Positions 46,360 to 58,235 of a stretch of DNA of 64,000 nt are shown here, one piece after another. The notes under the pieces are model-generated. The model made no database searches. It was not told the DNA's origin and was given only the letters and a program-made list of their open reading frames with translations. The DNA is from Juglans regia (lineage: Eukaryota > Streptophyta > Magnoliopsida > Fagales > Juglandaceae). The translations under genes were made by a program, and so were the position numbers. How positions within the stretch are numbered: the first letter of the stretch is position 1; each line of letters begins with the position of its first letter. The DNA is taken from positions 8,709,053 to 8,773,052 of the forward strand of contig NC_049905.1 in NCBI RefSeq assembly GCF_001411555.2. Reading direction: 5' to 3'.

Positions 46360-47348
46360 ATGATTCAAGATCAGCTCCTAATCCTTCCCCTCTTCCTTCT
46401 TTTTCTGATCTTAATCATTCTCTTTAAAATTTTCCCATTTAAATCCAAGGTGCCACCAAGCCCTATAGCATTACCAATAATAGGGCATTTCCATCTCCTC
46501 GGCCCTATCATCCACCATTCTTTCCACAAACTCTCCCTTCATTATGGTCCTTTGTTTTCCCTCCGTCTTGGCTCAATCCCATGCATCGTAGCCTTGACAC
46601 CAGAATATGCAAATATGCTTTTGAAATACAATGTTCTTTCAGTTCACATAAGCACACCATGGCCATTTCCTGCCTTACCTATAACTCTTCCCTTGCATTT
46701 GTGCCGTATGGACCATATTGGAAGTTCATCCGGAGGTTGAGCACAAATGAGGCGCTCTTGGGAAGCTATACTATGAAGAACTTCCTCTCCCTCCGAGAAA
46801 GGGAATACCGCCAGCTCTTGCTAGTTTTTGCCAGCAAATCTGAGGCTGGCGAGGTTGTTAATGTTACATAGGAGTTGTTGAAGTTGTCCAACAATGTCAT
46901 CTCCAAAATGATGATTGGTCGGGCTGAGGAGGCTATGTTTGTAGTGCGTGACGTGACGTGGATTTTGGGGGAGTTTAATGTGTCTGATTACATATGGTTT
47001 TGCAAGCATCTAGATTTGCACGGATTTGGGAAGAGGATTGATGACATTCATGGAAGGTTTGATGCTTTGGTGGAGAAAGTTATTGCAGAGCGTGACGAGT
47101 TGAGGAAAAAAGAAGGAAAATTGAGAAAGAAAAGATATTAGTGATGGAGATCAGACTCAGGTCAAGGATTTTATTGACATATTGCTTGATTTTTCAGAGG
47201 ATGAAACCTCAGAGATAAAGCTGACTAGGGTTCATATCAAAGCCCTCATTATTGTAAGTTCTTTTATGTACTCAAATGAGATTTTTTTATTCAAATTCTT
47301 TGAAGTTTGTTTCCAAATTTTACGGCCTACACTCAGAAAGCTATAAAG

Positions 47349-47384
<36 letters not shown>

Positions 47385-49487
47385 ACATGAAATTAATAAT
47401 AGAGTTAGGGACAAAGCCATAATTATAAATTTGGAGGGATCGGATATTTTTAGGTTTAAAATAAATAGTTGAATTGAAAATTTTTAAGAATACCTTTAAC
47501 AAATTGATAAAAAACCGAGTAAAAAATAAAAAAAAAATAAATTTCAAACTTGCATTCTTCCATATAAATATCGATAATTTTACATCTAACATTTTCATAT
47601 GTTGAAATTAAGAGAAAGGGTCGTTAAGCTATGGAAACAATCTATATAGGACTAATAAAAAGGAGGTAATATATGTTAACCATAAATTAAGTTATGTATT
47701 TTGTTGAATAATTTATGAATGTAACGTCATATATTTAAAAGTTTTGAAGTAGTACGATTGCATACTACTGAGCCAACATTCTAGTGACTTGGGTTTTTTT
47801 GTTAAATATGTTTCACACAGATAATTAAAAATTTTAAAAAAGAAATAATCTAATGTGAATATTATATTCTAATTTAATTTCTTGAAATAAAATAGGAAAA
47901 CAACATGTAGTTACGATAAAATTCTAAGTGAGACCAAATTCTAATTTATTGATATATAAGAAAGATCTATTAAATTTTTTTGACAATTTGCAATGCACTC
48001 CTTAAAACTGACCATTTAAGAGTACTATTGGCTAGTGCCATTGGTTATGAATTATGGATAAGAACAAGAACAAAAGTATAAAAAACTAAGAGAGAGATCC
48101 AAATGACAGAGTTATAATATTATTATATATATCTCCTTATATAAAAGAGTCTATCAAGAAATGAATAGTGGACAAAATTACAGTTTTGTCTTGCCTGTTT
48201 TAGCTTCTTCTTTTTTTCACATCTTATTTGTTTATGAGTTTTCTTACAAATCAGTAATTGTTCACATCGCACAGATTACACATCGATCTACTAGAAATTA
48301 TATATATCCGATCGATCATCCATTGAATTAATTATGAGGCTAAAAGAAGGTACTTAGAAATTAAGTTCACCACTCTTTTTCAAGTTTGAACTGTTGATGA
48401 TTCTGGTTGCATGGTTCTCAATTATAATCATCCATTGGCTGTTTTTTAGAATTGAACTAAGTACATTAGGAAAAAGAATTATCACCCTTCACCCAAGATC
48501 ATTGTTGATCAATTGGCACTCCCTAGCTAACCAACCCATGCAATATATTCAAAGACAAGCACGACTTTTTTTAAAGGACCACACTAATCAAACTTTACCA
48601 ACATCAATCTTCAATATTTTTAATATTATTGGGTAATATATTAATTCTTTTGTATGGGTAGCAAAATAAAAAGATCATTTGAACAATTCTTTTAATGATC
48701 TACTCCAAACATTTTGTATATTTAACAACAACTAAACTTTAATAATTATTAAATAATCATAAAATTAATGTTTTCAGCTAAGAAATTTCTACATATCTAA
48801 CTCTATGCAATGCAAAAATTTTGTATTTAACAATACAGTTCTTCTATGCAGTTAACTCTATGCAGCAAGCATTTTTGTTAACAATATTTAATCTAAATCA
48901 GAACATGTTGTGGAAGAAAAAAACCAACTAAGTCACAACATGCTTGATTGTGTATCAGTGTCCAAAATATTTAATCAAATGTTAAAATTGCAGATTGAAT
49001 CACAGATGATGATACGTAGTGGTGGCGATGGTATGGGACGAAGATGACCCACGAAAGCTTACTCGAGATGCTGGCCCATGGATCTAACCTAAGATGCTGA
49101 CCCAAACCAAGCCCACCAAGCTGGCCCAAACAACGCTCTGCTTGACCTAGCCCAACGCAGACCGGCCTTACGTTTGGGCACCCAACGCAGTTGGATCAAC
49201 TTGGATCGTGGTACGTCCATGCGAGCTGGGTTTCAATCGACTAAGAAACCTTGGCAAATGGCTCAATGTGCAGATGGGTCTCACACGCAGAGGATCAGAA
49301 GCGGGAAACAGAAGAATGAAATGGGTTTCAAGTCTGCTCGCTTTCTCGTTTTTGTTGTTTTTTTTTTTAATATCACGTGACACAGCGTTTACCTGCGGAA
49401 ATTGTGTATAGAAGAACTGGGTTTTTAAAATCTGAGGAGAATATGGGTCCGATGTTAGGGGACAACATTTCCAACTTTTGGCATTAA
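46360..49487 (+). pseudogene. P450 copy 4 (CYP93B-like), frameshifted, exon 2 almost gone
   Basis: ATG 46360 opens an anchor and hinge like copy 1 ([21 protein letters not shown]). A 4-base loss near 46638 shifts frame after LLKYNVLS; the other frame continues KHTMAISCLTYNSS with [13 protein letters not shown] sequence preserved. TAG at 46869-46871, and another frameshift near 47110 before the GTAAGT donor (47254). Exon 2 survives only as about 55 bp at 49432-49487 (GAATATGGGTCC..GGGGACAACATTTCCAACTTTTG) just before the haem loop. No functional protein is possible. Confidence 0.87.
47254..49431 (+). other. Remainder of P450 copy 4: intron and foreign DNA
   Basis: 47254-48240 follows the intron of copies 2 and 3. 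After about 48290 the sequence is unrelated; 49020-49420 is GC-richer, with repeated CCCAACGCAG and GCTGGCCCAAA words. Exon 2 was removed by this replacement apart from a relic at the end. No gene is recognised. Confidence 0.55.
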
Positions 49488-50159
49488 AGTTCAAAAGTAT
49501 GTTAATTTAAAAATTAGTTTGACTTTCTAGCCACCCATATTTTGGGGGGATTGATTATGGGATATGCACAAAAACTCATCTTGATCTGTTCATGATATTG
49601 CTCTTCTTCTTTTGTTTCTCTCTTCTTCTTACTATATTTTTCTTTTTAAGAAAGGTCCTAAGTGGATTTGAAGTAAGGAGTAAGGGTAGGGGCATTTGCT
49701 GGTAGTAAGGTCTGTGAAAATGATCATATTAATACAAATGGCAGTGGATATACTAGGGGATACTCACACCATTTTATCAAACGACCTCTTGTGGGTATCC
49801 ACCGTCATTCTTGTAGGTCTCATGAGGAGCTTCGAATCCATAGGTCGAGATGCTCCAGATTTGTTCATGGACACTGATGTAATTTTACACGGCAACATAT
49901 AATGGGGTTTCAACCTTATGGCCGACAAATGGGTCTTCGACTCTTCCATTGATCTCACCTTCTTCCGTTGATCTCTCGTCTGTTTTAATTTCAGGTCTTC
50001 GTTTCTGGTGCTTGGTACCAACTCCGTTAAGAATATCTAACTAATCAAATGTAACAGAGTTAAGGTTTGAATAGTAAATTGAGATTAGAGGTAATATCCG
50101 CATGGTGCAGGCCCCCCCTCCAAAAACAAAAACCCAAAATACTTAGGGAGAAAAACTCT
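49488..50159. other. Non-coding region
   Basis: Small opposing open frames near 49700-50020 show no recognisable domain. Nothing else is supported. Confidence 0.4.
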
Positions 50160-51070
50160 ATTTATCAGTTAGTGTGGATAACATATTTATTTAAATGCTT
50201 ACACGTCATAATTTGATTTGGAGGAGAATTTTTAAAATAAGTGATGTGGATGGTGTGCTCTACACATCAACTTGAGAATAGAATAACTCCACACAAGAAT
50301 GCCTATTCACTTTGCAACTTAAATGAAGAGTTGTGATGAACTTTAGATATTGAGTACTGCTATTCTAATGCTTCTACACGACATATTATATATGTAACAT
50401 AATTATATTTGAAAGATAAATTTTAAAATTTGAATCTTACAAATCAAATTGCTTACCATTTAAGTGATATGAATTGTATACTTTACACACCGACTTGAGA
50501 ATAGAATAATTCTTAGATACTACTAGATTAATGTCAGCAACCAAATCATGATCAGTCGGTGTTACATTGCCTTAAAATACTAAGGGTTGAATTAAAAAGT
50601 CGAGTTATTATATTCTCAAGCAGGTGTGTAGAACACATCACCCTCACATTATTTAAATTACAATATTTGATTTGTAAGATTCAAATTTAAAATTTATTTT
50701 TCAAATTAAATTATGTCATGTAAATACTTTACTAGATGTGCTCTACACATCTGTTTGAGAATAATTTTTTTTTTTTTTTTTTTAAGTTTTGTGGTTGGGA
50801 GTTTTAGGCAAATTGGTATTTAAATTCTACTTTGGACCTTTTCATCCATGTGCTCTTAATTTCGGATATTTTGATCATGTTTAGCGCCTACATATACCAT
50901 TCACGTGTCGAATAATTCTATTTGAATGCATTTACATGGCACACCATCCACGTAATATAATTTGATTTGAAAGATATATAAATTTTAAAATTTGAATCTT
51001 ATAAATCAAATCATGTTATGTGAATGGTGTATGTTGTATGGTTTAAACACCTTCAAATAGTACTGTGTCA
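50160..51070. mobile_element. Cluster of short inverted-repeat elements (MITE family 4)
   Basis: At least four related segments in both orientations share AAATTTTAAAATTTGAATCT and TTATAAATCAAATTATG or the inverse. Each is flanked by words like GTGTAGAGCACATC / CTCTACACATC and CTTGAGAATAGAATAA. Approximate units: 50170-50290, 50360-50520, 50590-50770, 50900-51060. Confidence 0.6.
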
Positions 51071-51399
51071 CAGCAAATAAAAAAAAAGTTCAAAAATATT
51101 TTAAAATAAAGGAAACTTAAAAAAAAACATTTTAAATTCAAAAATAATTAAAAATTAATGATGGATTGGGTCCTGCCCCTCCCCATCCAAGGGGTGGTCA
51201 CCTTAGTGAGAAACTTTGATAGGATCAAGGGGGAGATCCCACTCTCAATATGTATTTTTTTGTTAAATTCTTAGTTTAAATTTGTTTAGTTTTTTTCTTT
51301 ATTTTCGGATATCTTTATTGTTTACTTGTTGTGACACATGGACTATACACGTGGATATATACAACATTTTATTGGTGATGTGGCTCACAAGGCATGTGG
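51071..51399. other. Non-coding spacer
   Basis: A-rich, then a GTCCTGCCCCTCCCCATCC strip. No gene is seen. Confidence 0.4.
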
Positions 51400-53120
51400 T
51401 ATGGATTACGTTGGTGGGTCTAACAGATCTGTAATGAAAGGATTGAAAAAATCGATATTGAGAGTATATGAATGAAAAACTTCAAATATTAGAGTTTAGA
51501 TATTGATCTATTGAAGGCCAAATCATATGGACTATATTATTAACATTTAACCCAAACATTTAAGAGGGCTTTGACTTTTGCTCAACGACCTCACCGTCAG
51601 CCCTTGCCATTGAAGTGGCCCTAGTAGTGAGGATAACGTGGAGTTCCTCTTGGACACGTGGAAGACTCCACGATTGAGATTCAAGCTTCTTGAAGTTTAT
51701 GTTCCAACTTTAAGACTAGAATGTATGGAAAAAATATATAAATTAATTAACTCTCATAATATATCTTATTGTCGGTATTAATATTACGAGACTTAGGCCT
51801 CATTTGATAATTCAGATGACATGAATGTTGAATAAAATATTATTAAAATATTTTTTTATTTTGAGATTTGAATAATTAGTTGAATTGCTTTGTGTATTTT
51901 ATTTGTAAATTTAAAAAAATTGTAATAATTAGATTATATGAAATGAGATTGTTTATAAAAACAAACTAAACCTTGCATTATATATATATATATATATATA
52001 CATATTTAATTAAAAAACATCGAAAAAAAAACTATAAAAGATTGAAATCTCACAAATTATACAAGCCCTTGCATGTGTCCACATTTTAAATACAAACTCT
52101 AAAAGATTGAAAGCCTTTGTGTCAATCCCTCCCCCAAAAACATTATTAAAGCCAAAGGCTTGATACAATAAATAATTCAATTTTTTAAAATTTTAAAATA
52201 ATAATAATATTAAAAAAATAACAATATAATAATATTTTATTTAACTTTCATCTCAACTTATCTCATGATCTCATCTCATCTCATCATGTGTAAAAAGCTT
52301 TGCAATCTCTAATCCCAAATTGCCATACAATATTGATTCTACTAATTCTTTTTAAAACAACTACTTTGTATACGATTATTTTTCACATCTTTTTTAAATT
52401 TGAAAATATAAAAATTGAGGTCTCATTTATTTTTACAACTCCTCTCAACTCATATAATAACATCTAATCTAATTATTACAACATTTTCAAATTCTCAAAC
52501 AAAATAAAATAAACAATTTAACTTTTTTAAATTCTAAAACAAAAATAATATTAAAAAAATATATTCTAATAATATTTTATTCAACTTTTAACATTAATCT
52601 CAACTCATCTCATTTACGAAAATAAACAAGGCCTAAGACCACTCTAAGGGAGGTCTAGCAACCTCTCAAGGTGTCCGAAGATCCACCTTTGTGCGGTGTG
52701 GCTGTAGACCCACGTCCCTTGAGGTGGACCTTGCCATCTTGGGCGCGCGAGTTGGTTTAATTTAGGGGTGGCGGCCGGCCACAGCCAGATCACCACATGC
52801 TTGTAGGATACACAGCTACACGGCCAGTAGTTTCTTAATTTATATTTTTGTGGATTTAATTCAATGTGGGTGGAGTTATATTTTTTATATTTCGTTGAAT
52901 GTTCATGTGTAAGCTTGTTACCGGAAGGTGTAAGCACGTAAATTAGTGTACACCAGATTCTAATTCAAGATTATCGTTTGTAGCATTAATATTATGTTAC
53001 TTGAATATTATGTTACTTGGATTAATCTTATAATTAGTAGCATTAATTTGTTCATTTGTTTCTCCGAGGTCGTCGGGTGGCTCTTGGGGGGGCGGTTCCG
53101 GCCACCCTCATTGTGGCCAT
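51400..53120 (+). repeat. Duplicated block, copy 2
   Basis: Second copy of 43935-45165, expanded by insertions. Two ATGAGATGAGAT-type elements are present (51797-51975 and inverted 52425-52635), plus part of a third near 52170-52290 and a (TA)n tract at 51980-52000. Confidence 0.78.
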
Positions 53121-53379
53121 TTGTTTTTTTTTTTTAATTTTTTATCAACATTTTTGTGTTTATTTAATTTTCCTAAGCTCCTTACTTTTTTTTCTTAATT
53201 TTAAGCTCCTAATTATTCCTTCTATGCAAAGCTTATTTAATTATCCTAACCAATGCGCCCATGATTAAAAAAAAAAGTTCCAACCAATACACTCAAACTG
53301 GGAAATGCGTACACCCACTCCATCTCATCAACTCCATGATCATGATCTTATCATTCCTTCTTTGGTCTTTTCAATTCCT

Positions 53380-53390
53380 TGTATATATAC
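53380..53390 (+). promoter_or_regulatory. Putative TATA box of the dirigent-like gene
   Basis: GTATATATACC in TTCCTTGTATATATACCCATCC lies about 145 bp before the start codon. A transcript beginning around 53415 would have a leader of about 115 bases. Confidence 0.55.
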
Positions 53391-53529
53391 CCATCCAAAT
53401 TACCTTGATCTATCATTAAATAGTCCATAGAAAACCTTCTCAAAATCATCAATCTTCCTAAATTAGCTCCTCATACCCCTTACAAAACTCCTGGCAAGTA
53501 CCTCTCAACACATTAAAATTCCACTCAAG

Positions 53530-54483
53530 ATGATCAAGATCAGCTTATTCTGGCTACTCTTTTTAGTTCTTACAGTCACATTCCCTGCATCTGCTCGAAT
53601 CCTCGACGAGGACACCATTGTTCCGGCAACCACACCGGAGCAACCAGATTCAGCTGAAACTACAACTGTTTCCGGCGTACCTCCTGTGGTAACTGGCAAT
53701 CCAACTGCAGCAACTACGGCTACAGTTTCCGGCGTACCTCCTGTAGTAACCGGCAATCCAACTGCAGCAACTACGGCTACAGTTGCCGGAACAGATGACC
53801 ACCATTTGTCATTCTTCATGCACGACATCCTCGGTGGTTCGAATCCCTCAGCCAAAGCCCTGACTGGGGTTGTCACCAATCCAGCAGTCAACGGTCAAGT
53901 CCCCTTCGCCAAGCCAAACGGTGCAGTCATCCCAGTTAACAATGGCGTTCCGGGCCAAAACAACAACAACAATAATGGAGTTTTGAACAACAACAACATT
54001 CCTTTTCTCACCGGCCTCGGAGGAAATATCCCCAACGTGATCCAAAACAATGGGAACAATAATAACCTGATCAACGGCATTCCGACCGTGAATGGCGCTC
54101 AGCTCCCTGCAGGAATTACCCTTCAGAAAGTTATGTTCGGGACACTGACTGTCTTTGACGATGAACTGACCGAAGGGCATGAACTTGGGTCAGGTTTGGT
54201 TGGGAAGGCACAAGGGTTTTACGTAGCCAGTTCAGAAGATGGAACAAGCCAAACCCTGGCTTTCACCTCCATGTTTGAGAGTGGTGGTTATTCTGATACC
54301 CTCAGTTTCTTTGGTGTTCATCGGACTGCTGTCTCGGAATCGCATCTTGCAGTCATGGGAGGCACCGGAAAGTATGTCAATGCTAAGGGTTATGCCACTG
54401 TAAAGACTTTTCCGGCGACAAACCAGCATGACAGTGATGGAGTCGAGACTTTGCTGCAGATTACTGCGTATCTTACTTACTAG
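53530..54483 (+). CDS. Dirigent-like protein, ESB1/DIR25 group (secreted)
   Basis: An intact intron-less gene of 317 residues with its start in CTCAAGATG. Signal peptide about 1-23 (SLFWLLFLVLTVTFPASA). Then a Thr/Val/Pro linker with two exact-register 19-residue repeats (TVSGVPPVVTGNPTAATTA), a first conserved block FMHDILGGSNPSAKALTGVV (about 98-117), an Asn-rich hinge with NNNNNN runs, and the dirigent domain (about 190-317) with LQKVMFGTLTVFDDELTEGHELGSGLVGKAQGFYVASSEDG, FESGGYSDTLSFFGVHRTAVSES, GGTGKYVNAKGYATVK and QITAYLTY. This architecture is that of the long DIR members related to Arabidopsis ESB1, cell-wall proteins tied to lignin placement in the Casparian strip. That role is from the family; nothing here shows tissue. 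Not part of the P450 array. Confidence 0.93.
   Translation: MIKISLFWLLFLVLTVTFPASARILDEDTIVPATTPEQPDSAETTTVSGVPPVVTGNPTAATTATVSGVPPVVTGNPTAATTATVAGTDDHHLSFFMHDILGGSNPSAKALTGVVTNPAVNGQVPFAKPNGAVIPVNNGVPGQNNNNNNGVLNNNNIPFLTGLGGNIPNVIQNNGNNNNLINGIPTVNGAQLPAGITLQKVMFGTLTVFDDELTEGHELGSGLVGKAQGFYVASSEDGTSQTLAFTSMFESGGYSDTLSFFGVHRTAVSESHLAVMGGTGKYVNAKGYATVKTFPATNQHDSDGVETLLQITAYLTY
53665..53778 (+). repeat. 57-bp in-frame tandem repeat in the dirigent-like gene
   Basis: Units 53665-53721 and 53722-53778 differ at only a few bases and keep frame. A third partial unit starts ACAGTTGCCGG. It lengthens the low-complexity N-terminal linker of the secreted protein. Confidence 0.9.
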
Positions 54484-55317
54484 TACTGTGTTTAATTAGA
54501 TTTAAGTAATTGGCTGTTTTGTTTATCAACAATCTCTATATATATGAGAGAGATGGATATTAAAAACTCTTGTGCTTAATCTTCAAAATTATTGCGGTTT
54601 GTGATGCATAAATTTGGGCCTTTATTAAATTAACTAACATGATTGGAAGATATAAATTTTATTATTTATTTTATATCTTAATATTTTTCTTCATGTGTGG
54701 GCCAGTCTTTCAATGAGTGACCCGATAAATATTTAATTAAATGAGATAGAGTGTAGAGTCAGGATTCGAACTCATGATCTCTGTTCTGATATCATGTGAA
54801 ATCACAATTTGTCCTAAAAGCTTAAACTGATGACCTGGAATATGTAAATTTTATTATTTATTTTATATCTTAATATTATAAGCTTTCTACATGTATTAAA
54901 AAGAATAAATTGCCAAGTATTCTATGAGAATAGATGACGTGGTACTTTATAACAAATTACGATATATTATACTGTAATTAAAATTGTTTATATAAATACT
55001 AATTTTAATTGGAGTAATGCTACTACTTATTATTTTAATTATCATCATCTCATGATGTGACATTAGATGATTGTAGACTATTTATTATATTTTAATTGTA
55101 AACTTATAATCTAATACCACATAATCATAGGATGATAATCAGAGGATGATGAGATTTCTTTTTTTAATTGACGAATAGATTTCTTCTTTTAATTGACATA
55201 TCATCCTACGATAACATGCATGTGAATGCAGTAACTAGTATCTATTAATCACTCATTTAAAAATAGTATCTAATAATCACCAAAAGTTCAAAAGTGATGC
55301 ATACATGCAGTAGTAGA
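54484..55317. other. 3' flank of the dirigent-like gene, AT-rich
   Basis: The transcript end is expected in the first 100-200 bp; no single signal is decisive. Besides the SINE-like insertion (54653-54877), a hairpin-prone segment with ATCATCATCTCATGATG and its partial inverse lies near 55040-55160. No gene is seen. Confidence 0.5.
54653..54877 (-). mobile_element. SINE-like insertion flanked by 33-bp direct repeats
   Basis: Identical 33-bp repeats (54653-54685 and 54845-54877, starting TAAATTTTATTATTTATTTT) flank about 159 bp. Read on the minus strand this contains CATGATATCAGAACAGAGAT followed by GAGTTCGAATCCTGACTCT, resembling a tRNA-Met 3' region and a Pol III B box (GTTCGAATCC). It fits a tRNA-derived SINE or a fragment of an LTR/PBS region. 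Confidence 0.55.
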
Positions 55318-55800
55318 TCATCGTTGAAGGGTGGACTTTTCTCCCCTTTTTTCTGTCATTTTCTTCCAGTCGTCCAAGACAAATATAGCCAAAGTTAGAA
55401 GCTTATCAAATTAATATTTGGGTATAAATAGATAATTGGGATTATTGTTGGTTTATACAGCTACTGATATTCCGAGTTCTGATTGATCTTTTGCCTCCTC
55501 AATTGCGTAAGAGATCATAAAGATTCAACAGAAAACCGAGATAATGGAGTAGCTAGCTAGCCCCACCGGAAAACCTGTAATATTGGAGTTAATTACCATC
55601 CACCTGTCGTTTGATCATTTGGCCCGTCTTGGGGATGACACGTTGATGCGCCAAAAGTTGCATTCTAAAAATAAAGATTAATTCTCCGTACGTACAACAT
55701 TTCTATCGCATTTTCACGTCAACGTGGCCTTTTTAAAAAAAAAAACACAAATTATATTCATTATTATGATATTACACATTACATATAATTTTTTTTTCTT
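55318..55800. repeat. Segment shared with the LINE 5' region (24330-24800)
   Basis: Nearly identical to 24330-24800 over about 480 bp (TTTTCTTCCAGTCGTCCAAG, GAGTAGCTAGCTAGCCCCAC, CGTCAACGTGGCC). The rest of a LINE is not present here. Non-coding. Confidence 0.75.
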
Positions 55801-56051
55801 ACTAAATATATGGTGTATGGATAATAACTAAAAAAATTTAATTAGTTTATAAAAAATAAAATAAAAAAAAATGTCTAATGTGCGTAATAATGATGAATAA
55901 CAAAATTCTTTTTAAAAAATATTATTAAGACAACTCAAATCCATACTCCGTACTATAACAGTTCAAAAGGAAGTCAATAGCATTAATACAAAAGCTAGAA
56001 CATCAAGATAAAGATCATAAGAGCAATCCCTAAATCAAGAAAAGATCTTCT

Positions 56052-56177
56052 TGCAAGTAATTTTACGTACCAAATCGAGCACCAATATTAATGTAAGGCA
56101 TTCTTTTATTTTTTATTTTATAATAAAAAAAACTATGTGAGTATTGACACGCGATTTGGTGCGTCAAACCACTTGTA
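56052..56177. mobile_element. MITE family 1, copy 3 (reverse orientation)
   Basis: Left arm TTGCAAGTAATTTTACGTACCAAATCG and right arm CGATTTGGTGCGTCAAACCACTTGTA are mutually inverse; the element is the reverse of 14236-14443, shortened inside. It lies within the 5' LTR-like region of the copia element. Confidence 0.65.
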
Positions 56178-56454
56178 CCTAGAAAGTCCCCTAAATCAAA
56201 TATATAAACTTCCTCAAACTAGTGTGTGAGTAAACTTTGAGTTAGAGTAGTAGGATTTCATGTACTAAGAAAACCTCCTAATCACAATCAATATGTGAAA
56301 TGGTGGAAGTTGATTACATATTTTCTCGAAATTTTCAAGTATGTGCTTGCTTATGGTATCTAAAGCCTTTGACACACGTCACTAACGTCATCCTCGTCTA
56401 GCTCCTCTACCATTGCACCACATTCCTCCTCTCCATCCTCTTCTCTCATTAATC

Positions 56455-57110
56455 AGCACAATCTTATCGCCCTGAAATTAACCAGAGATAACCATTTATT
56501 CTGGAAAGTTCAACTTGTCTCTTATCTTCATAGACAAAACATGATCAATTATCTCGACAGCACCATCGCTTTCCCATCATCAACCATCCCAACCCCCACC
56601 AATCCAATTGTCCTAATGGAGAACCCTGCCTTCCTCAACTGGACCCAACAAGATCAAATTATTCCTAGCACAATCACATCCCCCCTCTCCAAAACGTTCT
56701 CTCTCACGTTGCACTGCTAACCACATCTCCCAATGTTTGAAAGGCATTCGAAACAATGGTCTTATCCTCTTCCCACTCCCCCCGTCTTTAATTTTCGCTC
56801 TTGACTCTCCAACCTAAAGAAGGGCAGCCTCCGATCTCATATTATTTTTACAAATTCAAAACACTTATCAACACCCTTGCCACTATGGGTCAGCCGTTGT
56901 AAGACTTTGAAGTGGTCACTTACTTACTCCTAGGACTCAACTCTGAGTATGGGTCCCCTTATCACATTTGTGACCATCGGTTGGACCCCATGATGCTCAA
57001 CAACCTTTATGGCCACCTCTTGACCCATGAACTGCAGCTTGAAAGGAAAACAGTCTCCGCTAGCACAGGTGGCTACTCACAACAACCCTGGCACAACACT
57101 TCCTCTTGAC
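56455..57110 (+). pseudogene. Copia gag remnant
   Basis: Readable blocks: INQHNLIALKLTRDNHLFWKVQLVSYLHRQNM (about 56455-56550), LNWTQQDQIIPSTITSPL, then after stops DFEVVTYLLLGLNSEYGSPY and RLDPMMLNNLYGHLLTHELQLE (about 56905-57050). These are typical of plant copia gag (UBN2/Retrotran_gag type). Frames are broken and the zinc knuckle is not visible. Confidence 0.75.
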
Positions 57111-57509
57111 AGCAATCTGGCTCCTTTGGCACCTATCACATATCTAACTCATCTGGACGCAACCACAACAGAGGGCGTGTACAGCTTGACCAACACGACA
57201 AGAGTGAACATGGATTATATCCACTGAGCTTTCTAAGGTCACACCTAATCTAACCCCATCTGCTTCAATTGGAGAACGCAGCACCTTTGATCACTCACAT
57301 CAGCGTTTAGCCTCTCCTCAAGCCCTTGTCAAGTTCTGTCCAAACACAATCACCCTTTAGTCAATAAAATCCACCCTCAATTTGTAATGCTTGTCAGTTA
57401 GGAAAGAGTCATGTTCTTCCTTTCCCCCCCTCCTTATATATTTTTTATGGTCCCCTTCAGTTAATATTTACTGATGTCTAATTATCTTTTGTCACATCTG
57501 CCAGCAATA

Positions 57510-58235
57510 ATAAATATCATATTTCTTTCGTAGATGACTTTAGTAAATTTGTGTGGCTCTTTCCATTGTCAAATAAATCTAAGGTTTTATCCTTTTTTCT
57601 TCAATTTAAAGTTCATGTCTATGCATATTTGATCGTAAAATTAAATATATCCAATTTGACTATGGTGGTGAATTTAATCTTCTTAGTCCCATGCTCTCCA
57701 AATGTGGTATCTCTCACCACATGACCTGTCCTTACACTCACCAATAGAACAGCTCCGTTGAATGCAAGGATTGTCGCAATGTCGAGATGGGGTTAAGCCT
57801 TTTGGCCGCTTCATCAATTCCTCTTCTCTATTGGGACGATGCTTTCCTTACCGTCACATATCTCATAAACATTCTCCCATCACCAACCACCCACCACAAA
57901 TGGCCATTTGATCTACTTTCCAAACAACCACCTGACTATACCATCCTATGTGTCTTTGAATGTGCTTGTTGGCCACATCTTCGCCCATACAATACAACTA
58001 TGGTGCAATTTTGCTCGAAACAATGGATCTTCCTTAGATATAGTCTTCTCCACCATGGTTACAAATGCAAGATAAATCCACCGGTCGCCTATGTGTTGCT
58101 CGAAATGTCATCTTTGATGAATCACTCTTTCCTCATGCTCAACACCCCACAAAGCCAATAACCAACAACACGTACAATCCATCACCCCTCTCCCGGCTTT
58201 TGTCTCTCACCCTCATCCTTCGCACTTATAGGCTC
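57510..58235 (+). pseudogene. Copia integrase remnant
   Basis: Fragments of the catalytic core (HISFVDDFSKFVWLFPLSNKS-like, near 57515) precede the open piece 57787-58161: GLSLLAASSIPLLYWDDAFLTVTYLINILPSPTTHHKWPFDLL, VFECACWPHLRPYN, QWIFLRYSLLHHGYKC, and in the next frame RNVIFDESLFPHAQHP. This is the C-terminal part of copia integrase. Frames change and stops occur. The sequence is cut at 58235 by the inserted LTR-like element. Confidence 0.75.

Noticed and set aside
54686..54844. A functional tRNA gene
   Set aside because: Only a B box-like GTTCGAATCC and a Met-like 3' segment are seen; no cloverleaf or A box at proper spacing was found.
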